From positions 1 through 30,097 of the forward strand of contig RXOD01004060.1 in assembly GCA_005223375.1 (NCBI GenBank): 30,097 nucleotides of DNA. The letters are read 5' to 3'. A program made the translations under genes and the position numbers. The notes under the pieces are model-generated. The model ran no database searches. It had not been told where the DNA came from and saw nothing but the letters and a program-made list of their open reading frames with translations. Positions 1 to 11,518 of this stretch are shown here, piece by piece. How positions within the stretch are numbered: position 1 is the stretch's first letter; each line of letters starts with the position of its first letter. The DNA comes from Amoebophrya sp. AT5.2. Taxonomy: Eukaryota > Sar > Dinophyceae > Syndiniales > Amoebophryaceae.

Positions 1-3000
1 CAGCTACCGCTGTCGCCACCGCCGACGGAGCGCGTCGTCCAGCGGTCGGAATCGCACCAAAGACTCGCTTCGCAGTGCAGCCTGCCCGATGACGACCCTA
101 TGGACAGCGATGGCGCGGGAGGGGGTTTCTGGGGTGCCCCGCCGTCGCCCGGATCCACTCAGCCGTGGGTCCTGTCCGACCACCTGGCGGCGAACGCAGG
201 TGCCGTCGCCGAGACACGCGCAGCCCTGCAGCAGCCGCAGACGCGGCGGCCCGAACGGATAGGCGGAAGAAGCTGCGCGGCTCGTCCGTCTTCGTCACGA
301 TCCTCGATGCCAGAGCCACTGGCCGAGGGGGATCTGCCGCCAGCAGATCAAGGGGAGAACGCCGAGCGCCCGGCGAAAGCGACGCGAACGACCGCGGCCT
401 ATGGCGGAGACTACAGTGGCGACGGAAATACTGAAGACAGCAAGTTCGGCGACGAGGCGTGGCGGCGTGCGCAGGAAACATTGGAGTGGGAACGGCGGTT
501 GGGGCCATTCCACTTGGTTTTGGAGCGGCTGGAGAACATTCTGCTCGCTGGAGAAACCCTGACGCCGCGCAAAATTGTCGCAATCAACGTGCTGCGGACG
601 GCGGCAAACGAGCAAGTGGTGTCTGCCGAGCTGGTGCCGCTCGGCGAAACGCTGCTTGCGGAGTACCAAGCGCTTTTGCTTGGACAAGGCAAAACTGCAG
701 CGAACCTGTCTGGACTGTCTGAAAAGAGCGCCGAGGCCTCGCTGCGCAGCGCGAAGCTGCAACACGCTGCGTCGAAAGTGGAGGCGGCGTGGCAGAACTT
801 GAGCCAGGTGGACGTCTCGCGCCTCAGTAGTTGCGAGAAGACCGCGATACTAAAACGAATCGATCTGCTGCTGTCCAACTGGCGCACGTACCCGAAGACG
901 TGCCAGTACGTGGCCGACCTGGTCGACTACCAGCACGCGAGCATGGCCTTTTCCACGCGCATGTATGCACTGTCAACCCTGCAGCACTGCGTGAAAAGCC
1001 GCTTCGCTCAGTTCCCAGCGCGACAGCGCGCGGAAACGTACGCACGGAGTTTGGCCTGGGCGCGCACCGTCCCTTTGCGAAGGGGGAGTTGGCTGGCGGG
1101 CTTGGACGAGCTCCAGATCCGGTCACTGGGAAACTCGAACGCTCTAGTCCTGTTCGAGATTCTGAAGCACGAAGGGGGAAAGGCGGAGCTGGCACTCAAA
1201 TTCCAACAGGAGCGCTGGGTGGAGAGGCGGCTCATAGAAAGTAGCGCTCGACCACCGCACTACACCACGAAAATGCCTCCCGGAGGGGGAGGATACCCAG
1301 AAATGGACGAAGTCTTTTTGCCGAACAAGATGTTCGATGTGCAGAATTTCAACGTTGGCCATCTGGGAGATGCGGAATTTGGCAAGTTTCTGCGCGGCCG
1401 CGAGATGGAAGCTCCTGCACAAGATGATCGCATCGCAGAAGAAATTCCGGAGTTTGTGGGCAAGCAAAATGCTGAAACAGGCGTCGCTTCTCGCTGGCTG
1501 CTGGGCGACGAGATTCTCGCGAACTTTGCGACTGTCGGCAGCTGTCTCGACGAGCAGACGAGCAAAGCCGACATGAATTTGCTTGAGTCAAACCTAGCTT
1601 TCCTGCACATGTTCACGGTGCAACTGCACGAAAACGCAGAGCAACTGAAGCAGTCGCAGCAGGTGATGCTGGAGAAATTGCTGTTGGTGCACGCGGAGGC
1701 GGTGTGGGAGTTTCCGCTCTTCATCCTGAGGGACTACGCGCAGTTTTCGGAAATGCCAGGTAGGGGCTCTGCCGACATGTCGTACGGTCAATATCAAAGA
1801 GTCGCCGCCACAGCGATGGAAACCTTGCACGCGCTCACTGCGCTGTGGGTACGGGTGAAGGCGTTCAATACGAAATTTCCGATCGAAAACATGGGCGTCG
1901 TGATCGGCATCCTGCACGCACCGCCGATCTGGGAGGGAAATAGCCGCATGCGGCTGCAGGCGCTGCAAATTTTGCAGGAGGTGGCGAAAGAGAAGAGTTA
2001 CGTCGAAATCCCGGCGGTGCGGAAAATGGTACTGAAACATGTTTTACATAATTTTTTCTTCGCACGCGACTAGCGCATGCGCGAGCACTCCCCTCCTGTC
2101 GGATCGATTGGTTTTTTCAGTTCGCAAATATGCGACTTTCGACATTCCGACAGATCTTCGAGGACACGCTACTCCCCGAGCTGGTGGTTTCCCTCGACGG
2201 AGCGCTTGGTCCGCGAACGCAACGTGAATTGCACACGTTATTCCATCCTGATCCGGCTGATATCGACGAGGACGGGGGGCTCGTGTCGCGCACCAGCTCT
2301 GGAGCAGAGCTTGAGTTACCACTACCGAAGGCCAAGCACCGCCGGAAGGTCGACGTGCTCCCCTTCGCTCTGGCCGAGCAGCTTATTACCACGAAAGTTG
2401 CCCTGGTGGCGCGCATGTTTCGGTCGTATCCGACGACTGGGCGGACGGGGGCCTTTGTGGACCGGAACAAGTTCCGGTCCAGTTACGGACCACCCGATCC
2501 TGTCGCCGAATCGGATGGCACAGGCGTGACAGACGACGCAATGGGCGCTGTGATGGCGGAGCCAGGCCCGCCCGCGAGGGGTGAGGACTTCCGTCGTCGT
2601 CGGACGTCCACTGGGTTTCTGTCCACCCCCGGGACCTCGGTCACCTTTGGGAAGAAGAGCACGTCCGATGAAGCGAGCCGTTCGGACGTGTCTTCGGATG
2701 AAGAAGAACAGAAGCAAAGCAACTTGCGCTTCCGTGGGTCGGTCTCAGGAGTGGGCAGCAGCCGCGAAGCGGAAGGTGGCAGTCCAGTTGCCGGGCGCGC
2801 GATTCCTGAGCCACACGCCAGCGCCGCAATCGATTTCATGCTTGCCGTGTTCGAATCTATCGCAAAGTCACCGTCCGTCGAGGACATTATCAACGGCGAA
2901 AGCGGGGAAGACGACCGTGCTGGAAAATTTTCTGGACTCTCTCCTGCGAAAGACGCGTCCAATCATCTGCACCTGATTCCCAAGCCGGAGCACTGCGCGC

Positions 3001-6000
3001 TGTTGCACTCGGTCGTGAATTTCTTCACGGACTACCTGAAGAAGATGACCAGAATCGAAGCAAAAAGAGGGCCGCTGGTGCGCAAGACCAATCGGGCGGT
3101 GCGCCTCGTCACGTACGTGCTGGAGACTTTTCCCTATCGTCTCGCCGCCGGAGGCGGTCTGTCGTCGGGCGTCGTAGGTCTGGCTCCAGCTGCTTCAGCT
3201 CCTCGAGCCGCTCCTACCGCCAGTATGCGTCCGTCTTTTCTCCTTGGTACCAACGACGAGAACGAAGACGCGATTTTGGGTTTCATACTCTCGTCGCGCG
3301 ACCGGTCAAAGGATACGTACCACAAGCGGCTCCGGTACCATGCCAGATATACGGGAGCCACTCAGAAGCCGCACGTGTACCGACCGCAAGAAGCCGCGGA
3401 GGGCGCCAAGTACGTCGGCGGCCGCGTGCATTTTTCTGAGGAGTACCGACGAGCCATGAATTACGCGCCGGGCAGCTGCGCGGACGCGTATCCAGTCACG
3501 AACGCGAGGCGCGCAAACGCGGCGGACGCATCGGGCGACACCGCATGGAGCGACACTGACGGTCTGCAGATCCTCGGTGGCCTACCGCTTCCGCCCGCGT
3601 TCGAACATGCGGCCGGGGGTGCGCTGTCTCTCCCTCCGCATGTATGTGGGCTCGGAGGCTCCTTCTGCGGCATCCACGCGTGCGACCAGCACGAGCCGCA
3701 CACCGCGGCGCAGATGTCAACGCTGCTCCGGATGGCGATGCGGTTGCGTGCTTTTACTCGTGGCGATGGCGCCGTGGAAGGGGCGACAGACGGTGAACAA
3801 ATGCATGGATCGCCATCACCAGGTCCAGACGGAGAGAGCATACCCGAGACACCACCTACGGAGACGTACAGTGTGGCAAAGCGAGTGTTTACGGATGTCG
3901 TCCTTAACGCGCACAAAGAACTGAAGTTCCAGGCAGAGCAAACTGCGCAATTTCGGGTGACTGCACATCGCGATATTGCTCGCGTGCGCGGTTGTGCCGG
4001 CGCCGTGCACGCCATTGCGGAGCGCCTACTGGCGCATGAGTACTTGCTGGAGGTGACGGTGGACAATTTGCTTTCACGGTTGCAGCATTACGTGGCCGCC
4101 ATCTCGCTTTTGGGCTCCCAGGAGAGGCACAGCGACGAACACCCTGCGCCTGCCGCTGTGGACAGAATTGCCACTTTGGAGCTGCTTCCGGCGGTCCTGC
4201 AGCTGCTTTTAGATCTGATCCAGAGTGCGCAGTCGCGCACGCATCGCGCGAAGGCGTCCCTGCTACTCGCGAAACTGGCGTCGGACTTCGCGGACGAATT
4301 CGGAAGCGGACGGTACACATGGCTGCTACCCATGATCGCGGAACAGATGCTAGATTTCGGGATAAACGGCGTGAGCCGACGCAGAGTAGACCACGGGGAC
4401 AGCACCGCACCGGACTTCCGCTACACGAGCACCGCGCCTGGGGAGCGGGGCACCGAGTCGTACGTACAGTTGGCCGCAATCAGAGCGCTGCTGCAAATCA
4501 CCCCCGCTCTGCAGATGCTGCGCGGGACGTCGCCAGAGCGCACGCCACTGTTGTTCAACTTGCTGAAGGAATTCTTTTGGGCAGTGCGGCCGTCGGGCCT
4601 TGGCGGGGAAACGGTACAGATGGGGGAAGAAGGGGGGCCGCTTCTTGATCCGGGGTTCGCGAGCACCGGTGCGGATCATGTCCACGAATTCGCAGCTAGC
4701 GCCGGAAGCTCCGCTAGGGCTACGGGCACGGCGGAGGCGCAGACAGGCCCGCGCGGATCGGCGACGACCATGAGTTGGCCGCAGGGATTTTTTCAGGGGA
4801 GTTTGCATGCGCTCGCCCAGGAGCGTTTTGGCGAAGCGATGCTGCCGCCAGCGACGCTTTTTCGCGGAAGTGGGCTGGAGGGAGACAGCTCAGATGAGAC
4901 CGGGACGTTGCGAAACCAGAACAACAAGCGGCCGCGCGAGCTCGTGGTCGGACGCTACGGCTCAACATCTGCGCGCGGAGGAGGAGGACTTCAATTCCCA
5001 GCCTCTACGGCCCGCGAACACAGAAAGTCGATCTTGATTCACTATTTCGAGTTCTGCGCTTTGCTCACGAAGCGAGTGGCCGGGGACATGAATCTACAGG
5101 CAGTGCACGAGCGGCTGAGCCTCGAAATCATGCTGCAGAAGTCGCGCGACATTTGGCAGGTGGCGATTGAGAGACTCTACGCGACGCTGTCCTCCCCTGC
5201 CTCGCGTGGAATGCATGCGGAGCATCGGACCGACCGGCCTTGCGCTAGTGCTGAATATAGTGCGCGCCTCGACCTAACGGCGTTGCATCGCGAGCATCAC
5301 TTCGCCTCGTTCGCCGCCGCCGCTTCCGTTCCGCAGCCTCCGTTTGGTGACGCAGACATGCTGACAACCGATGTGAACCACACCTCAGTCGCAGAGCCTT
5401 ACCAGGCGCCGCTCACGGTGAGCCTGGATGGGCTCTTCGACAGTCTCGCGGTAAATCTAGAAATTTACACGCACGTCGCCATGTTCGCGAACACGGAGCC
5501 GCTTGCAAACATTGTTGCTTTGTTGTTCTCAGAAGGCGCTTTGGGCGCGAAGTTCTTCGCGAACAGCATGGACGGTTCCAACTCGCGAAACAGCGTCTTG
5601 GCGGGCGAATTACCAGGACTGTATTTCGTGTACCACTTGGAGGATTTCCGGGGAAGGGGAAGTGCCTGGGGAATACGGTTCTCGCGGTCATTTCTACGGC
5701 TGCGGCGCGTGGTGCTGCAGTTCCTCGTAGTGGTGCTGACAACAAGCAACCGCCCGCGCGACGGCGGAACTGCGGGCCAGCCTCCGGCGCTCCCTAGTAT
5801 CCACAGGCCGCCCGCCGATGCCAGCAGAGGAGCTGGCCCTAGTGCGACTGCGCGCGCAGCGCGCGCGCAGGCCAAGTGGCACGGAGACGCGATGGATCTC
5901 TTGGAAGAGATTACGGCTGAGCACGAGCACTTGCTTTTGCAAGAGGTGAAACGGCAACATGAGATACGCGCTCACGGTCGTGGTGCCTCCGCCTCGATCG

Positions 6001-7160
6001 GGGGAGGTGGTCCTCAGAGTATTGCTGCGGGATGGAGCGGCAGCGCCAGTAGCAGTGCCGACACTGAAGAGGATGTCGCGGTTGCTGAGGAACATGAACA
6101 CTTCCTCGGTGTGATGTCCTCATTGGTTTCTCGTGCGCCTGCAACGTTCTGCGCGCCTGCAAGGCTGTTGCATTTGCTCCACTCCGTGGCGGTCCCGGCG
6201 GTTCAGCTCTACAGTGTATCGAGCGGGGCGAAAGGCAGCGTGGCGGAGCTTTGCGACTTTATTAGTACGTTGCACCAGGCGTGCAGCCATCGCCTGCTAT
6301 ACGGGGAGGCATTTGAACGTGCGGTGGCGGCGGAGGCGCAGGCGAACGGAGGCGAATGGAGCAATGGACAGCTGGGGAGTGCCCTTGTTGGGGTTGCCGC
6401 GGACCGAAGTGATAGTAGGTCGACTAGCGCGAGCAGTGGGCCCTCGCCCTCGTCCTCCACCAGTGGGTCTGCACGCCCACACGGGTACGGCACATCCCGT
6501 GGAGGTCGCTTTGGTCATTTGCCCGAAGCTGAAGGACCGTACTACCTCCGAGACATTGCAGGGACAGCTGGCGCGTGGGCGGGAGATCCGGGGCAGTCAC
6601 GTGGAAGCAACGAGCAGCGACCGTTCGCGAGTGTCACGCGGCTTCAGCCGATCCAAATACGCGGTATTGTTGTCGCCGTGCTGGATTTTATCTCCACTGC
6701 GGTCGTGATCGAAAAATCCCCCCACAGCGCGACCAAGATTTTCGCGCTGCTTGGTTCCGTTTTTCGCGGTCTTGCGCAAACTCCCGCACTGTTCGCCGAC
6801 ATCCGCGGCTCGCAGCCAGTCTACGCGCAACTTTTCGGCACTCTCTTGCAGGCCATCGTCTCGGGCGAGCACGGTGGTGGGCTGGACTACCAGATCGATT
6901 TCCTGCAGGTCTTCTTCAGAGAATTAAGAGCGGTGGAAGATGCAAGCCTGACGCGGCAGATTTCAATCTGGATGAAGCAGTTTCCAGGATTCTCCTCTGG
7001 GAATGCCTCGCATCTGCGGAAGGCAGAGGAGGCGGTTGACAGGCTGATAAACGCCGCACAGAGTGAACCTCCGGTGCTGTTTCGGCGCGCGATGCGGGAC
7101 TTCTTGCTGGAGAGGGCTATGTTCTTCAACTCAGACGTGGTAGACCATATGCGAAGCTGA
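1..7160 (+). CDS. Giant alpha-helical (HEAT/exportin-like?) protein, 5' partial
   Basis: Model join(<1..2040, 2121..7160), at least 2,359 aa. The frame is open from base 1 with no stop before the first Met codon at 100, so the gene probably starts outside the window. Exon 1 would stop at 2071-2073. Removing a GT-AG intron at 2041-2120 joins it in phase (KMVLKH/FANMRLSTF) to the 5-kb open frame that ends in TGA at 7158-7160. The protein is rich in amphipathic Leu/Ala helices of the alpha-solenoid kind, with acidic, Ser/Gly-rich low-complexity linkers. No catalytic motif, signal peptide or clear membrane span is visible. The size and helical texture would suit an importin/exportin-like receptor, a large nucleoporin or another scaffold, but I recognise no diagnostic motif. 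The function is unknown; coding status is near certain from the length of the frame. Further in-frame introns inside the long exon cannot be excluded. Confidence 0.85.
2041..2120 (+). other. Intron, giant helical protein
   Basis: An 80-nt phase 0 intron runs from GTTTTA to a T-rich tract ending TTTTTTCAG. It contains the stop of the upstream frame (2071-2073). Removing it fuses two long frames without a shift. The donor is weak but the acceptor is good. Confidence 0.8.
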
Positions 7161-8588
7161 CATCTATTCACTGCAGGAGGTACAGGTGTACCTGTTACTT
7201 ACATTTAGTTTGCTGGTTTCGGAAAAAAAAAAACGCAAACTCGTAGACCCGTTCCAAATAAAAAAATTGGCTCGACCGAATACGTACGGGAATATAGGAG
7301 TAGGATAGCTGCAGCTGCTGCATACTTCCAACACATCGTCCAAATCTCTGGCTTGATCTTCTTCTTCCAACTCCACTGGGAAGCTTATCGGCACCCAGCA
7401 CAACATGCTATTATGAAGCCGCTTTTTTGACGAGTTCATTATCATTTTGGGCGATGGCATGTTTTCGCTAATATAATATTCAAATCATGTTGATCTTCGA
7501 ACTACAAGCAATACATAGCACCACTGGAAGGGAGGCAAAGAATCATCCCCTGGCGACCAACATGATAAACAAACCAAAGAACTCATCTTACTCCTTCTCT
7601 CTGATGTTAAAACTAAAAGTGTCACTCTACGTCTACGTTCTTCAGCTGAGTGCGAAAAACCAAGCGATTGCCCCATGCCCCCTACTTATTTCCGCAAATC
7701 TAGGGACCAACTTGAAAACGTCGCCTAAAAAGCGTGCGACCGCTGCATATCTGACGAAACGCGATACGAATACTTACGTAAGTTGGCCATGTGATTGTGA
7801 TCGAGATCAAACAATCAGCTGCTCACCTCTCTTGACAGCTGCATACTCTGACGACGAGCAGATTGTCTGCGTGAAAGAGAAACCAGAACGAAGACGCACG
7901 CGTCTTGTGGGCATATTTATGTACTGGCGTTACTAAAAACTGAAAACCCGCCGTACCCGTAGTTGGCAATGAATGGGCTGGGGCAGTAACCACTCGAGAA
8001 GAATATTTTTAAAGAAGTCCTGTTCCCCTTCCCCCTTGGGTTCGTTTCTGGTTCGGAAGACCCCAACGATCTATTGCGTGGTGAAACAGGCCCGTGATAG
8101 TGCCTTAATGCGGGCATGATCCCTGCGTCGGGAACGGGTACTTCGCTTCGGCGGGTTCCTCGGGAAAGAGGATAGTTTGCTGGGCTACCCGGCGGCGGGT
8201 CAATTGTGGTACTCATGCATGGGTCACAGGACCACTCTAATCGCAGGCACATTTGTAGTGAGAGTGAGTGACAGCAGCCCCTACTAGGAGAAGTACTTAT
8301 TCTAGAGGAGTTGTAATTCCTTCTTCGTGAATTTGTTGAGGTCGTTTTCTCTCACTTCTCACCTTTTTCCCGGATTTCATAGGGATTGTAGAAACTCAGG
8401 TTGCTTGTCGATGGTGTCGATGGATTGTAAAAAACATGCGACGGCATTAGTTTTACTGTCGGTGACCGACTACGCACTCAGCGGGCGTCCGCCCGCGCCC
8501 GCGAATCCGTTGGCGATGGGGGAAAGTCGCACGTGACAGGCTCTTGTAGCTCCGTCCTCGACGGCTACGATTGTGACCGCATCGCCGA
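7161..8588. other. Intergenic spacer, no gene seen
   Basis: This 1.4-kb spacer is more AT-rich than the flanking genes. A perfect 6-bp hairpin (AGGTAC, loop AGGT, GTACCT; 7178-7193) lies 18 nt after the preceding stop. A forward frame at 7487-7936 (149 codons) has no family resemblance and non-coding-like composition. A GC-richer stretch at about 8020-8250 holds several short complementary arms, for example ACCCG/CGGGT near 8188-8201 and GCCCG/CGGGC at about 8091-8116, but I cannot match it to a known RNA class. Confidence 0.6.
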
Positions 8589-9403
8589 ATGGGTCTGATC
8601 AAGTGCGGCTGCGTTGCTCGTGGGGTGCATGCCATCTGTGAATACGATGCATCCGTCGGCGGCGAGGATCTCACCGAGCTGGCCCGGCAGGCTCTCCCAC
8701 AAATTCCGCGCACGCAGAAAAACAAATTCGGAGTTGCGACCGCGAGCCAGTCCTCCGTGTTCCAGGGCAAAAAGTTTCAATACTTGGAGCAGGGTGATTT
8801 GCTCTTCTTGTCGATTGTGGACGTGCACGACACCAACCACTCGACGGAACTAGTGCACGAGTTCCTCGTGATGATGCGGCAAGTACTTCTGATCTGATTC
8901 TGGATTCCATTTTTGTTTATTTGGTGTTGATCCTGTTCCCGACTCTGATTCTGAGACTGAGTAGCAGTTGTCAATTGACTTCGAACTTTTCAATCCACCA
9001 GGCTTTTCTCCAGAATGTCACCGTGCAGAACCAGGAGCGCGGCACACAGATGCTGCGAAAGCTGATTTCCGAGTTTAATTCGAATTGCTCGACAACGCAG
9101 CTCCAGGCAGTAGAGCAGGAGCTCCACCAGGTGACCGACATCATGAAGCAAAACATCGACTGCGTCCTTGCGAGGGGGGAGAGGATGAACTCGCTTGTGG
9201 AGAAATCACAAACGCTACGTGACGACAGCGTTGGCTTTCGGAAGGCCGCGCATGACGCGCAGAAAAGGGCGTGGTGGCAGACACAAAGGAACCGTCTCTA
9301 CATGTTCGTCTTCGGAGTGGCGATCACATATCTGCTTGCAGCGGTGCGGTACGGACCGACGCTGGGGGTGTTTCTGTCGAGCGGCGGGGACGGCGGAGAG
9401 TAG
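8589..9403 (+). CDS. Longin-domain R-SNARE (VAMP7-like)
   Basis: Model join(8589..8882, 9002..9403), 231 aa. Residues 1-98 form a longin domain: the start (MGLIKCGCVARG) and the later hydrophobic strand LLFLSIVDV follow the VAMP7/VAMP72 pattern. Residues about 130-190 form the coiled-coil SNARE motif, with Arg156 (in VLARGERM) as the zero-layer arginine that defines R-SNAREs. A membrane anchor follows at about 197-215, and then a short Ser/Gly tail. Family members sit on late endosomal, vacuolar or secretory vesicles and pair with Q-SNAREs in fusion; the particular compartment here is not readable. The start is well supported because longin domains begin at the initiator Met. The gene would look broken without splicing, since the two frames are separated by a 119-nt intron. 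Confidence 0.92.
8883..9001 (+). other. Intron, R-SNARE gene
   Basis: A 119-nt phase 0 intron from GTACTTCTG to CAATCCACCAG. It falls exactly at the boundary between the longin domain and the SNARE region, and its removal restores a continuous family-typical protein. Confidence 0.9.
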
Positions 9404-9809
9404 CTGCCGATGGTGGAGCTTCGGCTGCAATACCCATGACTTGCGCCTGTACACATTTTTTGCATCAGAGGCTAGAACTCACACCGTGTTTGTGTTACAT
9501 CAAAAAATGGAGACGCTTGCAGATTGATATATCGCGCGCTTGAAGGATGACGTAGCAGCATCGAAGTATTTTTTGGATCTCCGAAGAGCAGCAGCAGACT
9601 ACAGACCGCAACACGGTAGTACGGTTTTGTGGGACTTTGTTGCGCCCGCATGTTCAAGATTACTTTCTCAGCTGTATGAATCGCTGAGAAACATATAACA
9701 AGTCTGAGGTAGCGTAGCGGCGTTGTAGCGTCCGCGTCCTCAAACTGTAGTTGTAAAAGAACCTGAAGCCTACCCAGCGAGCAGCACAACTTTCACTTTC
9801 ATTTTTGCA
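9404..9809. other. Intergenic spacer
   Basis: This 406-nt spacer starts with a small imperfect hairpin right after the SNARE stop (GCCGA 9406-9410 with TCGGC 9421-9425, flanked by GC/GC). The context at the next start codon is GCAATGGCC. Nothing else is recognisable. Confidence 0.5.
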
Positions 9810-10964
9810 ATGGCCGCCGATTCTCCGCCTCGTACGAAAGCCGGACTCCGCGACGTCGTACCCGGGAACTACGACGCCCTGCTGATCGATCAGTTCGGCG
9901 TTTTGCACGATGGAAACAACATTCACCAGGGCGTCGACGACTGTCTTGAGAAGCTGTCGCAGCTGGAGCCCTCGGTCTCGCTTGTCATGCTCTCGAACAG
10001 CACAAAGCGCGCCACGGTCACGAAAGAGCGCCTGATCAAAAAGACGCGGGTCGACGGCACCAAGTTCCACGACGTGATCACGTCGGGAGAACTCGTTTGG
10101 CGGTTCTTCGCCGAGCAAGGCGGGTTTTTAGGAAGAGCAGCAGACGCAGCCGACAAGCACCGGAGAAAGGCGTTCGTGATTGACGTGGGCGACGGATACC
10201 TGCATCGCTGGCTCGACGGCATACCGGAAGAGTCGCTGGAAATCGTGCCAGACATCGCCGATGCGGATTTTGTTTTCGCGATCGGGTACGGGGCGGTAGT
10301 TGGGAGCCGAAAGTGCGAAGTAGTGCGTAAATTGGAGTTCCCGTTCGACTTGCAGCAAGGAGCTACTGACGCCTCGACCCATCTAGACGTGCACAGACTA
10401 GTAGACGAGCGGCTGGAGCAGCCATCACCATCAGGTGAGGCAGCGGCCAGTGGCCAGGTCGAACACTACCGCGCCGAAGTTGCTTTCGTTGAGTCCTTCC
10501 TCGCTAGCGCGGCGTCCAAAAGTCTTCCGATGCTGTGCGTGAATCCGGACTTGATTTCAGCGCCGCGTCTTGACGGCACTTTCGATTTGACCGCCGGCAG
10601 CCTCGCGAAGCGGTACGAGGACAAGTTTGGCGGCCGTTGTATTTACTTTGGAAAGCCGCACAAAGTCATGTTCGACGCGGCGCTGGAATTACTCGGATCC
10701 GAAAGATTCGGGGGGGTTGGTCGAGATAAGAAGAGGATAGCGATGGTCGGCGACTCCTTGCTGCACGACGTGCGCGGCGCAATGACGGCTGGGATCGACT
10801 CGATTTGGTGCGCGACAGGGGGTGTGCACTATGCGGAGCTCGGTTTGGGCAGACCCGGTCCGGTGACACGGGTCGAAGAGTTTCCGCCCCTTGAAAGGGT
10901 GGATCGGGTGCTGGCGCTGTATGAAGCGCGACCTACGTGGCAGGTCGGGGGTTTCGCGTGGTAA
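9810..10964 (+). CDS. HAD-superfamily hydrolase, subfamily IIA (TIGR01459-like)
   Basis: A single-exon protein of 384 aa. The four HAD motifs are in order. Motif I is IDQFGVLHDG with nucleophile Asp27. Motif II is MLSNSTK with Ser62. Motif III is Lys282 in FGKPHK. Motif IV is VGDSLLHD with Asp315 and Asp320. The D-x-[WF]-G form of motif I, where the usual second Asp is replaced (Phe29 here), is typical of the HAD-IIA group known as TIGR01459, so the absence is not by itself a sign of decay. The substrate is unknown for that group; a small phosphorylated metabolite is the usual guess. At 384 aa it is longer than the roughly 250-290 aa bacterial relatives. Most of the excess is an insertion around residues 190-230, rich in Ala, Ser and Glu. 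No targeting peptide is evident. The start has a good context (GCAATGGCC). Confidence 0.9.
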   Translation: MAADSPPRTKAGLRDVVPGNYDALLIDQFGVLHDGNNIHQGVDDCLEKLSQLEPSVSLVMLSNSTKRATVTKERLIKKTRVDGTKFHDVITSGELVWRFFAEQGGFLGRAADAADKHRRKAFVIDVGDGYLHRWLDGIPEESLEIVPDIADADFVFAIGYGAVVGSRKCEVVRKLEFPFDLQQGATDASTHLDVHRLVDERLEQPSPSGEAAASGQVEHYRAEVAFVESFLASAASKSLPMLCVNPDLISAPRLDGTFDLTAGSLAKRYEDKFGGRCIYFGKPHKVMFDAALELLGSERFGGVGRDKKRIAMVGDSLLHDVRGAMTAGIDSIWCATGGVHYAELGLGRPGPVTRVEEFPPLERVDRVLALYEARPTWQVGGFAW

Positions 10965-11518
10965 ATGCATAAAGCATATAAGAGCGCAGTGGGTGTGGGA
11001 CGAAGCGCTCCTCATACTGCAGCTGCTACACGATCTACGTGAGGACCCGACTTCCCTTGGCTCGACTTTTACTGAGCTGCTTCCCTCGATTGATGCCTAG
11101 TTCTGTTCTCCAAGAAAAACCTTCTATACCTCTGCGCAAATGTGATGTTCTCAAAATACCGTCGCTCCAACTCCAAGTCCAACGTCTCGGATCTGAAGAT
11201 TTTCATTCGCAGGGCCTCGATTGAGCAACAAAAATTTCTCGCAAAACGCCGGACGATCTACCGAGGTTCATCGATCAAAGGGAACAAGGAGTCGATCTCG
11301 ATCTGATCGTGTTATAGTAGGAAGAGCTTCAACAGACTGGATCTGGAAAGTGGAAAGTGAAGCGTTTGCGACCAACGAAGAGCAAAGCCTATGACCACCT
11401 CTAACCAATTAACACAGCGACACGTCGGACACGACCGAGTCAGTGACGCAGACGTTTTCACCCATTCCTTTCTGCTTACGATCCACATCCACCTTAGCGA
11501 CCACGAAAAGCGAAACCC
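10965..11518. other. Intergenic spacer
   Basis: A 554-nt spacer. It holds a weak ATGC/GCAT foldback at 10965-10977 and a repetitive stretch of ATCTCGATCTGATC type near 11293-11309. No gene, tRNA or strong structure was seen. Confidence 0.5.

Noticed and set aside
7261..7275. Degenerate spliced-leader relicts (TTGGCTCGAC at about 7267 and 11055)
   Set aside because: Only seven bases match the leader, which is expected by chance in 30 kb, and neither lies just upstream of a start codon.
7487..7936. 149-codon forward open frame
   Set aside because: It lies in AT-rich spacer with non-coding-like composition, no good start context and no resemblance to a family.
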